A DNA stretch of 64,000 nt from Hyperoplus lanceolatus (lineage: Eukaryota > Chordata > Actinopteri > Uranoscopiformes > Ammodytidae). Positions 10,916 to 22,111 of the stretch are shown in pieces; position 1 is the first letter of the stretch, and the number at the start of each line of letters is the position of its first letter. The position numbers and the translations under genes were made by a program. The notes beneath the pieces are model-generated. The model was not told the origin of the DNA, ran no database searches, and saw nothing but the letters and a program-made list of their open reading frames with translations. The DNA lies in assembly GCA_026929865.2 (NCBI GenBank), contig CM049395.1, positions 16,012,001 through 16,076,000 on the forward strand, given 5' to 3'.

Positions 10916-11988
10916 TACCCAGGGGGCAAAGTGATTGTATGGACATGGAGCGTTGTAAAAGGTTGTTCACCAAAAATGACATCTAGGACCTTCCACGATC
11001 ACAACCTTGTCAACAAGCTGCTGGTAAACTACAGTAGGCCGACATAGCAAATCAGATCCACTGTTTAAGTGAATGGGGATGGGCTGATGGGGAATTTTTT
11101 TAAACTTATAGATATCATTATGAGACTTTGCCAGTTGATTACTGACATTAAAACAAAAACGTTTTGTGTTACAGTATTTTCTAAAATGTTTAAATAAATA
11201 TGAAAAATCATCAATATCTTACTAATGATACGTAAATTTGCATATCTGCAAAGCACCAAAATCTAGATGTAGAAAGAAAACAAAGACAATTTGTTTTTAA
11301 ATTTTGAAAACAAAACAAGTGTCCAACTGCCTGAAGCCTTTCCTAATCACAGTTCAAATTTGATCAATAACCCATAGAAAATAAATTTTTTACACAGTTA
11401 CATTTGATGTGCCATGGACCAAAAGTGTCCTTTTGGAGTCTCCAGCTGGTATTTTAGGAAACGGCTAGACATTCCCTTGGAAAAAAACAGTATAAAAAAT
11501 TAATTTTCTATGGGTTATTGATCAAATTTGAACTGTGATTAGGAAAGGCTTTAGGCAGTTGGACACTTGTTTTGTTTTCAAAATTTAAAAATAAATTGAC
11601 TTTGTTTTTGTCCAACATCTAGATTTTGGGGCTTTGCATCATTAGTTAACGCATCATTAGTAAGATATTGATGATTTTTCATATTTATTCAAACCTTTTG
11701 GAAAATACTGTAATACAAAAAGTTGTTGTTTTAATGCCAATAATCAACTTGCAAAGTCTCATAATGATATCTATAAGTTCAAAAAATTCCCCATTAGCCC
11801 ATCCCCATTCACCCCCATTCACTTAAACAGTGGTTCTGATTTGCTAGGTCGGCCTGCTGTAGCTTTCCAGCAGCTTGTTGACAAGGTTATCCACCCAGGT
11901 TGTGATCGTGGAAGGTACTAGATGTCATTTTTGGTGAACAACCTTTTACAACGCTCCATGTCCATAAAATCACTTTGCCCCCTGGGTA
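10916..11988. mobile_element. foldback (snapback) element
   Basis: The left arm, about 10916-11393, and the right arm, about 11490-11988, are inverted copies along nearly their whole length. Both start TACCCAGGGGGCAAAGTG when read inward. Only about 100 bases of loop separate them. The right arm has short extra insertions, for example near 11888 and 11812. The ends abut TA, which suits a Tc1/mariner-type target, but this is weak evidence. No protein-coding potential is seen. A transcript would fold into a hairpin with a stem close to 480 bp. Confidence 0.85.
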
Positions 11989-12579
11989 GTTACCAATAAA
12001 TCTTGGTGCTGTGTCCTATTTGATGTATTGAGTCTATTTTTTATACATTGTACTATGGATCTTCATGTGTCCTGAATAAAATCATATATATATATATATA
12101 TATATATTTCAACAAGCAATTAAGGTTTCTAATAAGGCTGCTTCCTACAAGAAGCTGAATCAATTAGTTATCAGACAAGAAGACCTTTCTCTTTCTCAGA
12201 AATCTTTTAAAGTTGGTGAATAAGAAAGGGCCTGTGTACACGTTCTGTCTGTGTAATACCTTTAATTCTGTCGGCCTCTATCTGTCTGAATGTCCATCAA
12301 TGAATCAACATTACATCTGTCATGTTAGTCGGTTTTTCAGACGATATATTTATAGAGATTTCCTGAGGCTTTCTTTTTGCATGTTGGATTTGTCTTACGA
12401 TGCCGTCAGGTGCTGCCAAAGTGTTACTGGGTGACAGCTGGCTGAGCATTATGTTATGGACTGTCTGATGGCATTTGTCAGTATTTACTGACAAAGGTGA
12501 ACAAAGACTTCTCTTCGCCTTCTGACTGTGACTCAATGTTGACAAAGTTACACAAAGTTCATATTTTCTTTTTTTTCAG

Positions 12580-12682
12580 AGCGTGACCAGGGCCCAGCAG
12601 GACATATAAAGACTGTGGCAGGTTGTCATTGTTTGGGCATTTCCATGTGGATGCCAGAGGACAACCTCCCAGATGTGTTCAG
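12580..12682 (+). other. possible unassigned exon
   Basis: A strong polypyrimidine tract ending in CAG (12577-12579) precedes a 103-base stretch, which is followed by a GTGAAT donor at 12683. One frame, entered after two bases, is open throughout and reads 33 codons including HIKTVAGCHCLGISMWMPED. The other two frames contain stops. I do not recognise the peptide. Chance co-occurrence of splice motifs is quite possible, because no flanking exons of the same gene were identified. Confidence 0.25.
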
Positions 12683-13145
12683 GTGAATTTTTTATGTTCT
12701 TCCTCCCTGTCTTTCTCATTTCTTCCTCTATCATACACAACAGCACTTTTTTTCAGCTTTTTTACAGTGTCTTAACATTGAACAGCTTTACAGCTTAAAG
12801 GATTGGATTTAAGTACATTGCTTACAGAGATAAAAAAACAAACAAACTCGGAACCGGACTCTGAAACGTGGAAATTCAGCATCTGGCCAGCAAGTTATAA
12901 AATAAGAAAACTCACAAGAATTTAACGCATAATATGTAATATTTAGCTGATTGGGGGCTCACGATCAAAACAATAACAAAACATGGTGTTTGATGATCCC
13001 ATGAATTTGCCTGGGATCATGGGAATAGCTTTGGAGATAGAATGACGGAGGGAAGGCATATTTGGGCTACTTCACAATGGTTCAAACAAAACCAAACAAT
13101 ACAATGCTAAGAAGCTACCACTTCTTCCTTTTCTTTATTGCGCAG

Positions 13146-13235
13146 TTGTTTAGTGACTTCCTTCCCCGGTATTGTCTGGTCTTCCCAGTGTTTCACCAGT
13201 CAATGGTTTACCCGGGATTTTCAGGAAGAAGAGGG
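13146..13235 (+). other. possible unassigned exon, weak
   Basis: A CTTTTCTTTATTGCGCAG acceptor precedes a 90-base stretch followed by a GTGAGT donor at 13236. Two of the three frames are open. The phase could follow the 12580-12682 candidate, but the joined peptide is not recognisable. This is an inference from splice signals only. Confidence 0.15.
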
Positions 13236-13618
13236 GTGAGTGAAATGATTCGTTACTCTATAAAATTAATGATTTCTCTGATTTTGAACTTTGATGGAAA
13301 CATTTGTGATGTTTTCAGTACACAACTCAACAATATATGTATAACATTGGTTATGTCAGAGTTTAATACTAAATCAATATATTATATATTTCCCCTTTAA
13401 ACAAAAATAATTTAAAAGTTTCTGTTGGCTCAGGCGATCTTCAGCTTAAGCTGTAATGTTTCTTTTTTACGTAGGGCTTAGATACATCAATATAAACACA
13501 GTGTATAAGAAGTAATGATAGACCTCATGACATCTCTGCTGCAACACTCTCTTGGCCAGAAGTCTACCAAGAGTACAGATCAATCTTACTACTATAATAG
13601 CAGGCGTGTCGACTACAC

Positions 13619-15132
13619 TTAAAGGCCCTGGCAACCCAAATCCACTAAATCCTTGTAACTATGTTATTTGGGGGATAAAATCAGTGCTAATATGTATATG
13701 AAAGGTTTTAGGAATAGCTGCCAACCCCCCGCAAACATACTGTCATGTCAGTTGGTCGAGCATTTGAAAAATCCTGATTCGAATGTTGCCTCAGCTTAGA
13801 GCGAGCTATATCTTGGGACGTCACGCGAAGGATCTCTGTTCTAAAATGCATTGAGACGGCCATTTGAAAATGTCTGATTCGAACTTTGGCTTACGTCAAT
13901 ATCTTGGGACGTCACACGTTCTAAAAAACAAATATATACAATATCTCTGGAGCCGCGCAAGAGATACAGACAGTCTCTTTGCGCCTGAGCCTACACTCAC
14001 AGCCCCGTCTGAGCGAAGCAGCGCGCACCCCGGTGAAACACTGTGATGGTAACGTTCACAGTGACACCTCGCCGAGCCGCCGTGCAGAAAAAGCCCAATA
14101 CGGCATGTGTCACTGCTGCATGTAACAATATTGCATTGGTGATGCATTTTTTTTTTTTATCAATGTAGCGAGTTATTATTGAAGTGCAGACAGAGTTTTT
14201 TTTTGTCAGCACTCCCTTCTAAGAATATGTTTCTGCGGCTGCCTGTAGCGTAGGCTACTTCAACAGCGGGTCTCCACACTGTTGATCGTCTGGACAACGT
14301 TAGCATGCATGCTTAGGATCCAACTGGCCGGCTGGTTTGAACTCATTTGATTGTCTTATTTTATATTTTACTCCTTGTGCTCTTAATTCAAACCGCATAT
14401 CGCATCAGCTCACGTGATGAGAAACATAATCAAACTCCGTTTTCTCTCTCTCTCTCTCTCTCTCTCTCTATTATTCCCACTCCTATCCTCAAAAACATTT
14501 AAAAATGCATATGTCTAAAATAGATAGCAGATTTTTTTGCAAGTTAAATGGGAAATAAACTAATAAGATAGGCCTATAACAATAAATATGAGACAGAGAT
14601 ATTTTTTATATATTTTCATTGTGACACTGACACCTGTTTCAATTAAATAGGTTGCGGTTGTAGTGGGAATACATATCCTACAACTAATTGCAAACCTATA
14701 TAGGCCTAATAATAATAAGTTACTTTCTGCAAGTGATGTTGAGCTTGCGCTCTCAGCTGTGCCAAAGCATTCACCGTTGCTAAGGAAACCAGCTACCGTC
14801 GCAGCCCGTGCAGCAGTGTGAACTGCCAGTCAGGCTCGTTGTGAGCATGTGCAGCATTTTCAAGTTTGCGTCTCGTTGTGTGGTGAATCTTTTGTCTGAA
14901 CTGGGTTTAACCTGCTCAGCACCGTGAGTGAGAGAACGTTCCCCTACAGAACGTTGTTGGCCACGCCCACACCACCCTGCAAAATGTTCTAGACAGCAAA
15001 AAAGCAGTTTTTCAGACTAAATTTTATAATATTTATGAAAATAAATTTTTAATTGGATGACTGTAAACAGCTTATAGAGAAACCCAACATTAATGTCATA
15101 TATTTATGTCTGTGGGTTGCCAGAGCCTTTAA
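13619..15132. mobile_element. TTAA-flanked DNA transposon, copy 2
   Basis: This is the same family and orientation as 4178-6009, with termini TTAAAGGCCCTGGCAACCCA and the matching inverted end. It lacks about 480 bp present in copy 1. It has two segments absent from copy 1: about 40 bases near 14176-14213 and about 120 bases near 14630-14750. A (TC)n tract at 14443-14469 is expanded relative to copy 1. The flanking DNA differs from copy 1, so the two are independent insertions. Confidence 0.75.
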
Positions 15133-15433
15133 TAGCCAGTTGTAGCAGTGTGCATGTGCGCGAATGCCAGTTGTAGCAGTGCGCAAGTGCCTCAGTGCAC
15201 AAGACAGTGACAGTGCACGCCACCAGTGCAGGGGCAATAAAGTGCACGCAAGATAACGGCCCCACTGGTGCTGTGCGCAGTGACAGTGAAAAGAACTGGC
15301 CCCGCCCTGCATCTGACGCACCCAGCTGCTACTCTAACATACGCAGAAGACACAAGATACACGACTCAAGATAACAGCCCTGCAATCTCCCAGGTAGGCT
15401 AATAGGTTCTGTCTATCTATACACTGTGTTGTT
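15133..15433. other. no gene; short repeated motif
   Basis: CCAGTTGTAGCAGTG occurs twice, near 15136 and 15167, in CG/CA-rich sequence. Nothing else was recognised. Confidence 0.4.
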
Positions 15434-15600
15434 AGCAGTGTTGGGAACGTTACTTTAAAAAGTACTTAGTTATAGTTACTCACTACTTGTTCCAAAAAGT
15501 AACAGAGTTAGTAACTGAATAACTTTGTAATAAAAGTAACTAGTTACCAGGGAAGGTAACTATTTGTGTTACTGTAAAAAAAAAGTTGCTATGTCAAAGA
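15434..15600. mobile_element. hAT left end, truncated
   Basis: CAGTGTTGGGAACGTTACTTT and the following AGTAACTAGTTAC-rich sequence match the terminus of a very common fish hAT family. No right terminus was found nearby. Confidence 0.55.
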
Positions 15601-15859
15601 ATTTGGATTTTTCTGAGCAGTTTTCACAAGTCAGTTAAAATGAGTAGAACAGACAGGTAGGCCTGATTGTACATAACCTTCGATATTTATTGCACATCAA
15701 CAGACAGCAAGAGGTTTATCCTACACTTCAAGTATTTTGTTCTCAACAAAAGTAAACATTTAAACAACAAAAAGTGTGTTTAAATCTGTAGTCTTAATTA
15801 AATAAATCAAACTCCTAGGACAAAGGCTACTGTATTTCAAGTAGCCTATTTTCTTCTTG

Positions 15860-15977
15860 TTAACACTAGAACCACCACGGGGTCAATTTTACCCGTGCCG
15901 TTTTTTTAATGTTGAAGCCCAACACTCTTTGACCTTTCCTAAAATTGTGTTGTGATGCTCTCCCTGTGGTTAAATTG
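15860..15977. mobile_element. terminal part of a TTAACACTAGAACCACC element
   Basis: It begins TTAACACTAGAACCACC and then GGGTCAATTTTACCC, a known style of fish DNA-transposon end with a TTAA start. Its body appears to be interrupted by the MITE at 15978. The right end was not found. Confidence 0.4.
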
Positions 15978-16761
15978 TGGCCGTGTCCGAACTGCCATAC
16001 TAACGTCCTACTCATACTCATTTTGACTTCAATTTGAGTATGTGACGGTTGGGTATGCGAGTTTGGGTATGTGAGAAATTCCCGGATGAGTACTAACTTC
16101 CGGGAAGATTTTGGGTATGAATCGATTGTATACTTTTCCTACTCAACCGCCCCACAATGCACTGGGTCAATTCTACCCGCCCAGGAAAATGAAATATTTT
16201 CGAGCAAGTTGCTAGGCAACAACATTGTTTGGGGTTCCGCGATCTGACAGACGTACGTGCAGTCATTCATAAACTCTTACAATAGATAAGAGATGAAGAT
16301 AAATACCTAACAACATTAGAGTCACTAAGTGAAATGAGTGAAGTGAGTCTGATAGTGGAGAGAGATTAGAACAGATCGCTGTTCCACACACCGCGGCTCG
16401 TCCAGCTCAACTCACAGACAGCTGAGTGCTGATGAGCCGGACAGAGAGCGTCGGAGGGATCCTCCGCCTCAAAATATAATTATTATAAAACAAGAGGTCT
16501 AAAACACAGATGATGAACACAGGACTTTAAAAATCTAGTTCAATATCTAACCTGTAGAGGGCGGTTATAAGCTTAACAGTGTCTAAACTGCCTGAATCTT
16601 ATAAGAAGAAGAAGAAATTCTTCATTGCTTGAGTATACTTCAACTGAGAACGTTTCGACGCAGCTCGCATACACAATCGATCTTTGAGTAGAGAGTATGC
16701 AGTATATAGATGGTGAGTATGTAGGATGTAGGACGCTAGAATGGCAGTTCGGACACGGCCA
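15978..16761. mobile_element. MITE with 34-bp terminal inverted repeats
   Basis: The ends are TGGCCGTGTCCGAACTGCC with ATACTAACGTCCTAC following, and the reverse complement at 16728-16761 with two mismatches. The interior contains many GAGTATG and GTATGCGAG motifs. The ends resemble Harbinger/ISL2EU-type MITEs of fish, but no clear target-site duplication is visible, so the superfamily is uncertain. Confidence 0.7.
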
Positions 16762-16904
16762 AAGTCACAATTAATCTGACTCTTTCTGTATATTTTGACA
16801 CAGTGGTTGTCTCTTTGTCCTCTTCCAGGTTAACATGGAGGAATGAATGTGTGCCTCTGGTCTCCCTGATCTCCACGGTGAAAGAGCGACGGTGTGGCCA
16901 TACA

Positions 16905-17105
16905 TCTGGCAGCAACTGAAGTCTTGGTACTTGTACTTTTACTTCAGTAAAGGATGTGAAAATTTCCTTCTCCACTGTTTAATCTGTACCTGGGTTCATC
17001 TTTAAGTCTACTTTATACCAGCAAAATAATTTTCATACTTAAGTACTTTTGATATAACATAATTTTCTACTTTTACTCAAGTGATATTTTAATTGGTGAC
17101 TGCAA
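16905..17105. mobile_element. degenerate hAT end
   Basis: GTACTTTTACTTCAGTAAAGG followed by TTCCTTCTCCACTG, ending at 16976, is the reverse of a frequent fish hAT terminus. More ACTTTTACT(C/T)AAGT sequence follows to about 17105. No intact element can be delimited. Confidence 0.4.
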
Positions 17106-17369
17106 GAGTCAATTATCTGATATGATGATGATGTTGATACTTGAACACACAGCCAGGCAGGTGGAATTTGTTCTCACTACAGCTTCTTGGTACAGGTTCC
17201 AACTTTACATTGAACATTAAATATAGATACATACAGACAGCTAGACACATTACATAATACATGCATTCAGATTTTAGAATGTTAATTGCAGTGGGAATGA
17301 AACTGTTTTTGAACCGGGTTGTCCTGTAACGCCTCACAAAAGAAAGTAGCTGTAAGGCATAGTGTGCAG
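17106..17369. other. possible LINE-like fragment
   Basis: The phrase GTGGGAATGAAACTGTTTTT resembles a segment often found in fish LINE-derived repeats. No coding sequence is visible. Low confidence. Confidence 0.25.
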
Positions 17370-17660
17370 TAGGGGTGTAACGTTACACTTAAGTCACGGT
17401 TCGGTACGTACCTCGGTTTTGAAGTCACGGTACGGTACAGTACGGTACGGTTCATAGTTAACGGAGAATGAACAGCTTTAGAAGTCAGTAACTAGCTGAC
17501 AGTATGTAACATACAAATAAAATGCATAACAAATATAAAAATGCTGCTGCAATTCTCCAATAAATAAAGTACTTTAAACTAAACTTTAAAGTACTTTACT
17601 ATTAAATACTAGTGTAGGCGCAGCATAAACTAAAATTGCAATGAATAAATATACAGTGTT
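17370..17660. mobile_element. hAT-like element, left part (GGTACGG family)
   Basis: TAGGGGTGTAACG is followed by CACGGTTCGGTACGTACCTCGG and repeated GTACGGTACGG. This is a common fish hAT non-autonomous family. It is interrupted at 17661 by another hAT, and its flank seems to continue at 21886. A related piece lies at 22189-22270. Confidence 0.6.
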
Positions 17661-17936
17661 CAGGGGTTGACACTAAGGTTTCAAATGCACTTGCCCCTAT
17701 AGGGAAAGTACAGGTAATGTTTTACTTGCCCGAATGTTGTGTTCACTTGCCCAAAAATAAATAAAAAAACTGTTTAACAATGATATATACAGTTTAGGCC
17801 AGGGGTTGACACTAAGGTTTCAAATGCACTTGCCCATAGGGCAAGTACAGGTAATGTTTTACTTGCCCGAATGTTGTGTTCACTTGCCCAAAAAAAACAA
17901 AAAAACTGTTAAACAATGATATATACAGTATAGGCT
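17661..17936. repeat. tandem duplication of hAT terminus, about 139 bp twice
   Basis: The unit starting CAGGGGTTGACACTAAGG occurs at 17661 and again at 17800, with a few differences between copies. The 4.2-kb element therefore has two left terminal repeats in tandem. Confidence 0.9.
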
Positions 17937-20224
17937 AATTGAATTATACATTTTAGCGATCTCTTATCTCTTAAATGCAAACACTGCTTACTAGTCTCAT
18001 CCTGAACACATAAAACGAACAACAATCCATATAAGCCTATATATCATGACATCACACAACACCAAGTGCTTGGTCCTGCTGCAGCATTGTGAAAGGGCCT
18101 CTTTTTGCCATGCACCTTGCCCAGGGGCTCAGAAAACTCAGTCTAGCTCAGAGTCAAGCTGAATGTTAGCTTCCACAGAAAAATTTTACTTATTTTACTT
18201 ATTTTACTTATTTAAAACGGTCACATTGTGCCAAAAAGTGATCGTGTGCCATAAAATGATTAAAGTCCACCATGTTAAAGCTATTGCCCATTTACACCGT
18301 AAGTAGGGAGGGCGATCATTCAATTCTATTCATACTGATATCATTATAAAGACTCCACAATCCAAATCTTTATCGATACTAATAAAACTATATTATTACA
18401 CGTGTTCGTTTCTTAAGAGGAAGAGAGGATGCAAAAATGTTGGAGGAGACGAGGGTAAAAAATTACAATGGATGGTTTAATGAAAAAATGATGTCGGCAG
18501 GTTACAGCTTATGCAGTAGTCAGATAGACAAAACGAGCAGCAAAAAGAAGTAAGTTTCTCCGGACATTCAGTTGATATTTAAACAAGTTCAGTTATACAT
18601 GTTATTGGATGGTTTAGCTTGTCGTTCATCAAAATCATCCAATCTTCTGGCTCCTGGCTGAAGAACCTGCCCTATGCGGAAGCCCTACGCTATCTTGCCG
18701 ATGTCCTTGATGGAATAATGTATCCTATCTGCTGCTAAAACTGCAGGTGTGAGCTTTACAGAGGCCCATTGTGGAAAAAGGATACATCTTTGGCCTCAAT
18801 GTTTTGGGAACTGCATAGAGAATTTCTACAATACTGTGTTCTCTGCTCTTTCCAGCAAACAGGAGTTGTTAACGACGTATAGAGTTTTACGACTTTCTAC
18901 ATAACATACTATCTATGTGCTCAATTGTTAGTTAGATTATACAAGTTACAGAAGAGTAAATGCATTAATGATGGGGGGTATATACTTCATTAATTATTGG
19001 AAATTAGAATTCTAACAATACCTTTCTATTATTTTGTTTAAAGAGAACTGGTATTATTGCTTTAATTGCTTATAAGATGAGCAGAGCTCAGGATAGGACT
19101 TTAAGCAGGTCATAATTCCATATTTAGGCCTACTATTTAGTTTATATTGCTGGGAAGTTTTTTTACCCAAACTGTAGGCTATTATTCAAGCTTCCCGCGA
19201 AAAACTACAATTTCTAATTTTCTTGATGTTACATTTGAACACATCATGATGTCATTTTATTGACCTTTGCCTAATAATCATTTTACTGAGCCGACCTGAA
19301 CACATCACATTTGAACCGTTTGTGATTTTTTTTTAGCTAACTAGGGCTTATCCTGCAGATTTTAATATCTGATCTGATTTTTTAACTGCGGGACTTGCTA
19401 CAGAGTCTCTCGTTTGTTGAATGAATGATGAGACGGTGCCGAGCCCGTCTGCAGCGGCAGCGGCTCAGCAGACAAGAGTTTTTTTTTTTTTTTTTTTTGG
19501 GAGACGGAGTTTTTTCAAGACAGTCGAAGGTAGAACACTTTTACAGTCCATGATGCGGTCCAGCGATGGAATAATACCAGTGGTGTAGTGGTGCCTGGAG
19601 AAGTGGGTATACTCTAAATTGTACTGCGCGCGCAGCCGCTTTTGCCGGTCCTATATTTCCCATAATTGCGCTGCCTCACAGCCCCTCGCGAGTAGTGGTC
19701 CAACACAGGCCTAATGCATGAATATAAGATATATTCAAGATGAGGCAAAAATGGTGTTTCAGTCAGAGATTAGTTTATTTTTAACAAACTGATTTAAAAA
19801 AAAATAAAATAAAAAGCATTCACAAACCAACTTTAGGAAAGATTGCTCTGGGTGTACTGCAGCAAACTGATTTTTAAACATCATGTAACAGTATGATATT
19901 ATTTATCATACTGTGGCAACGCAGCTTTGTTCATATTTCACCTTAAATAAAAAACACATCCTCTTCCACACATCAAAAATGCACAGTCCTAAAACTGAAA
20001 ATGAAATAAATTATTTGGTTTCTATAGCTGAATACTATTTATAAACATCAGGCATAGTACCTGTTAACAGATAAATCATCATAAATAACCTAATTCAAAG
20101 AATCCAACAACATGTTCAAAACAATATACGTAGAATATAAACAACAAATCCAAATTGAAGCATGCTAAACAATAAAATTCACATCAATAGTAACAATAGT
20201 ATTCACATCTGTATGTATGTAGTG

Positions 20225-20259
<35 letters not shown>

Positions 20260-20679
20260 TAATAAACAAATATTTTCACATGTCAACTGTTATAGAAGCT
20301 GCCAAACTAACAACCTAAACTTACGCACTTTTTTGTTTTTATATCCTAACCAGGGGTTCTTGGACATAAAATCTTATTTTTGTTTGGCTGTCCACAGGTC
20401 TGGCCAGTCGTTATTGGTTGCTACAAAACACAACATGAGTGAATGAAATACAGGCTATAAATGTAACTATTTAATTACAATTAGCCTCCTGAATTCTGTT
20501 CAGTGACATATTTTCAGACAGACTCACGAAATGAATTGGAACGTACAAGTAGGCTAATGTTAGATGCCAAAACAATAGAGCAATTGAGGGATGAATATTA
20601 TATTGAAAACAGGCTGTCTTGTGGTGAGGGATGCATTTTCTTGGGCCAGGTATATTTAACATTTTAAGTTTTCATTGTT

Positions 20680-20937
20680 TTAATATATGTTATTAACATA
20701 ATTTACAAGGTCCCTGCTGCTAAAGTGCTCACCGTGGTTGACGTCTTTATATAAAGTTGTAGTCGAAGGAGCAGCGGCATCACTTTCTGCATCGACATCC
20801 TTTCCGACTCCGACTGGGCTGGGACTGGGAGATGGAGCAGGTGCCGGTGCTGGGCTGCTTGCTAACAGCAACGGCGATGTAGCAACGCATGCTTTTTTAT
20901 TCACAAAGCAGATTTTTGTCTGGCTAGTTCGCTTCAT
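20680..20937 (-). pseudogene. possible N-terminal piece of a hAT-encoded protein
   Basis: An 86-codon minus-strand frame starts MKRTSQTKICF and continues through an alanine/proline/serine-rich PAPAPSPSPSP stretch. A short MKR.....F start followed by low-complexity sequence is seen in some hAT-derived proteins of the KIAA1586 type. Its location inside a hAT element suits this. There is no catalytic sequence, and the opposite strand is also open over part of the region. Tentative. Confidence 0.25.
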
Positions 20938-21172
20938 ATCTTATTTTATCATGCTTCGCGTCATAGGAAACAAAATGTGCTCGGAAGCGCTTCGACCAGC
21001 ATTTATCCGCCAGGAGAAAAAAACGCCTGTTATTAACAAAAATTGTTTCGAGCAATCTAATTGGTCGAGAGAGCGTAGCTGGCAGAACGGCACAGCCATT
21101 AGGGGGGCATTCACTGTCCTGACTCCTGACACACAGACACACGCAGTGGAAGTAAAGTGGAAATGAATGGAG

Positions 21173-21340
21173 GCGGCCATTAGAAGTGGATATATATGCA
21201 ATGTTGCCTAAAAAATAAGTGGTTATACGCCGTATACCTGCGTATACCCTCCACTACGCGGCCGTTAGAAGTGGATATACGCAATGTCGCCTGAAAAATA
21301 AGTGGGTATACGCCGTATACCTGCGTATACCCTCCACTAC
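21173..21340. repeat. tandem duplication of hAT terminus, 85 bp twice
   Basis: Units start GCGGCC(A/G)TTAGAAGTGGATAT at 21173 and 21258 and end CCCTCCACTAC. The right terminal region of the nested hAT is thus doubled. Confidence 0.9.
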
Positions 21341-21556
21341 ACTACTGAATAATACGCTGAAGTAGGCCTAATTAGATGAAGATGACCCAACTCGATATTT
21401 AAAATTATATAATGTGACCTAGCCTACTGGACTCCATAGCGGTATCGATAAGCTCAAACGTCATTGATTTATGTGTTTTGAATATAGCGGAACCAGGTCC
21501 GTAGCCTAATAGAGTCGGCTTTCGGAACGAAGACAGCGAAACTGCGCGCACACAGG

Positions 21557-21557
<1 letters not shown>

Positions 21558-21623
<66 letters not shown>
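21558..21623. repeat. (TG)n microsatellite
   Basis: About 65 bases of TG. The reading frames over it on both strands are artefacts of the repeat. Confidence 0.97.
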
Positions 21624-21625
<2 letters not shown>

Positions 21626-22111
21626 AGATCGAGTGCGAAAGAGCGACCGTGATGCTGCTGGCTGCAGCGCGCAGCTGCTGAATTGCGAATATAGCCGATC
21701 TATTTTGTGTAAGTTAGCGGAAAAAAAATGTTTTCCAGACTGTAAAACACATGAATACATAGCCTAGACTACAGACAAACCCTCTAAGATCCACTTGCCC
21801 GTTCGGGCAACCAAGAATCTCAACTTGTCCAAACATTATTTTCAGTTGCCCCGGGCAAGCGGGCAACCGTTAGTGTCAACCACTGCAGTGTTAATGCTCA
21901 GCAGGGTCTGTAAACTGGTATGTAAACAAAGGGTATGTCATCTTTAAGGGTCTTTTTGACTTTAAAAAAAGAAAATATTGCTGCAGCTCTCTTAAGCTGT
22001 TATAAAAATAGCAGCATTAATTAAATGACAGCTTATGTTGTTATAAATTTCTTTGTAAATCTGTGCGATGACAATAAAGGCATTTTGAATCAGACTCCTG
22101 ACCCACTAGAG

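Larger units (their letters stand above)
11989..13618. other. mostly single-copy DNA with two exon-like stretches
   Basis: It contains (TA)n at 12084-12107 and two splice-flanked candidate exons listed separately. No other gene signal was seen. Confidence 0.4.
19578..21347. mobile_element. nested hAT element, complete
   Basis: The left end is CAGTGGTGTAGTGG and the right end is the inverted CAGTAGTGTAGTGG. Identical 8-mers AATAATAC flank it at 19570-19577 and 21348-21355. This is a clean hAT target-site duplication. It lies wholly inside the 17661-21885 element, so it is the later insertion. An (AC)n tract lies at 20226-20258. Confidence 0.9.
17661..21885. mobile_element. 4.2-kb hAT element containing a nested hAT
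   Basis: The termini are CAGGGGTTGACACTAA at 17661 and, inverted, CAGTGGTTGACACTAA ending at 21885. CAGTGTT flanks both ends (17654-17660 and 21886-21892), a 7-bp match to a target duplication. Subterminal sequence repeats the motif CTTGCCC and its complement. A second hAT (19578-21347) is inserted inside. No transposase could be followed in the 17940-19570 interior, so the element looks decayed or non-autonomous. Confidence 0.75.

Noticed and set aside
16814-16920. Possible exon after a CTCTTCCAG acceptor
   Set aside because: There is no good donor and the peptide is not recognised. It lies among transposon fragments.
20738-21166. 142-codon plus-strand frame inside the nested hAT
   Set aside because: It overlaps an opposing frame, has simple-sequence GAGAGAG composition and shows no hAT motif. 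It is probably a shadow.
21506-21767. Frames on both strands across 21558-21623
   Set aside because: They are artefacts of the TG/CA microsatellite, which is open in several frames.
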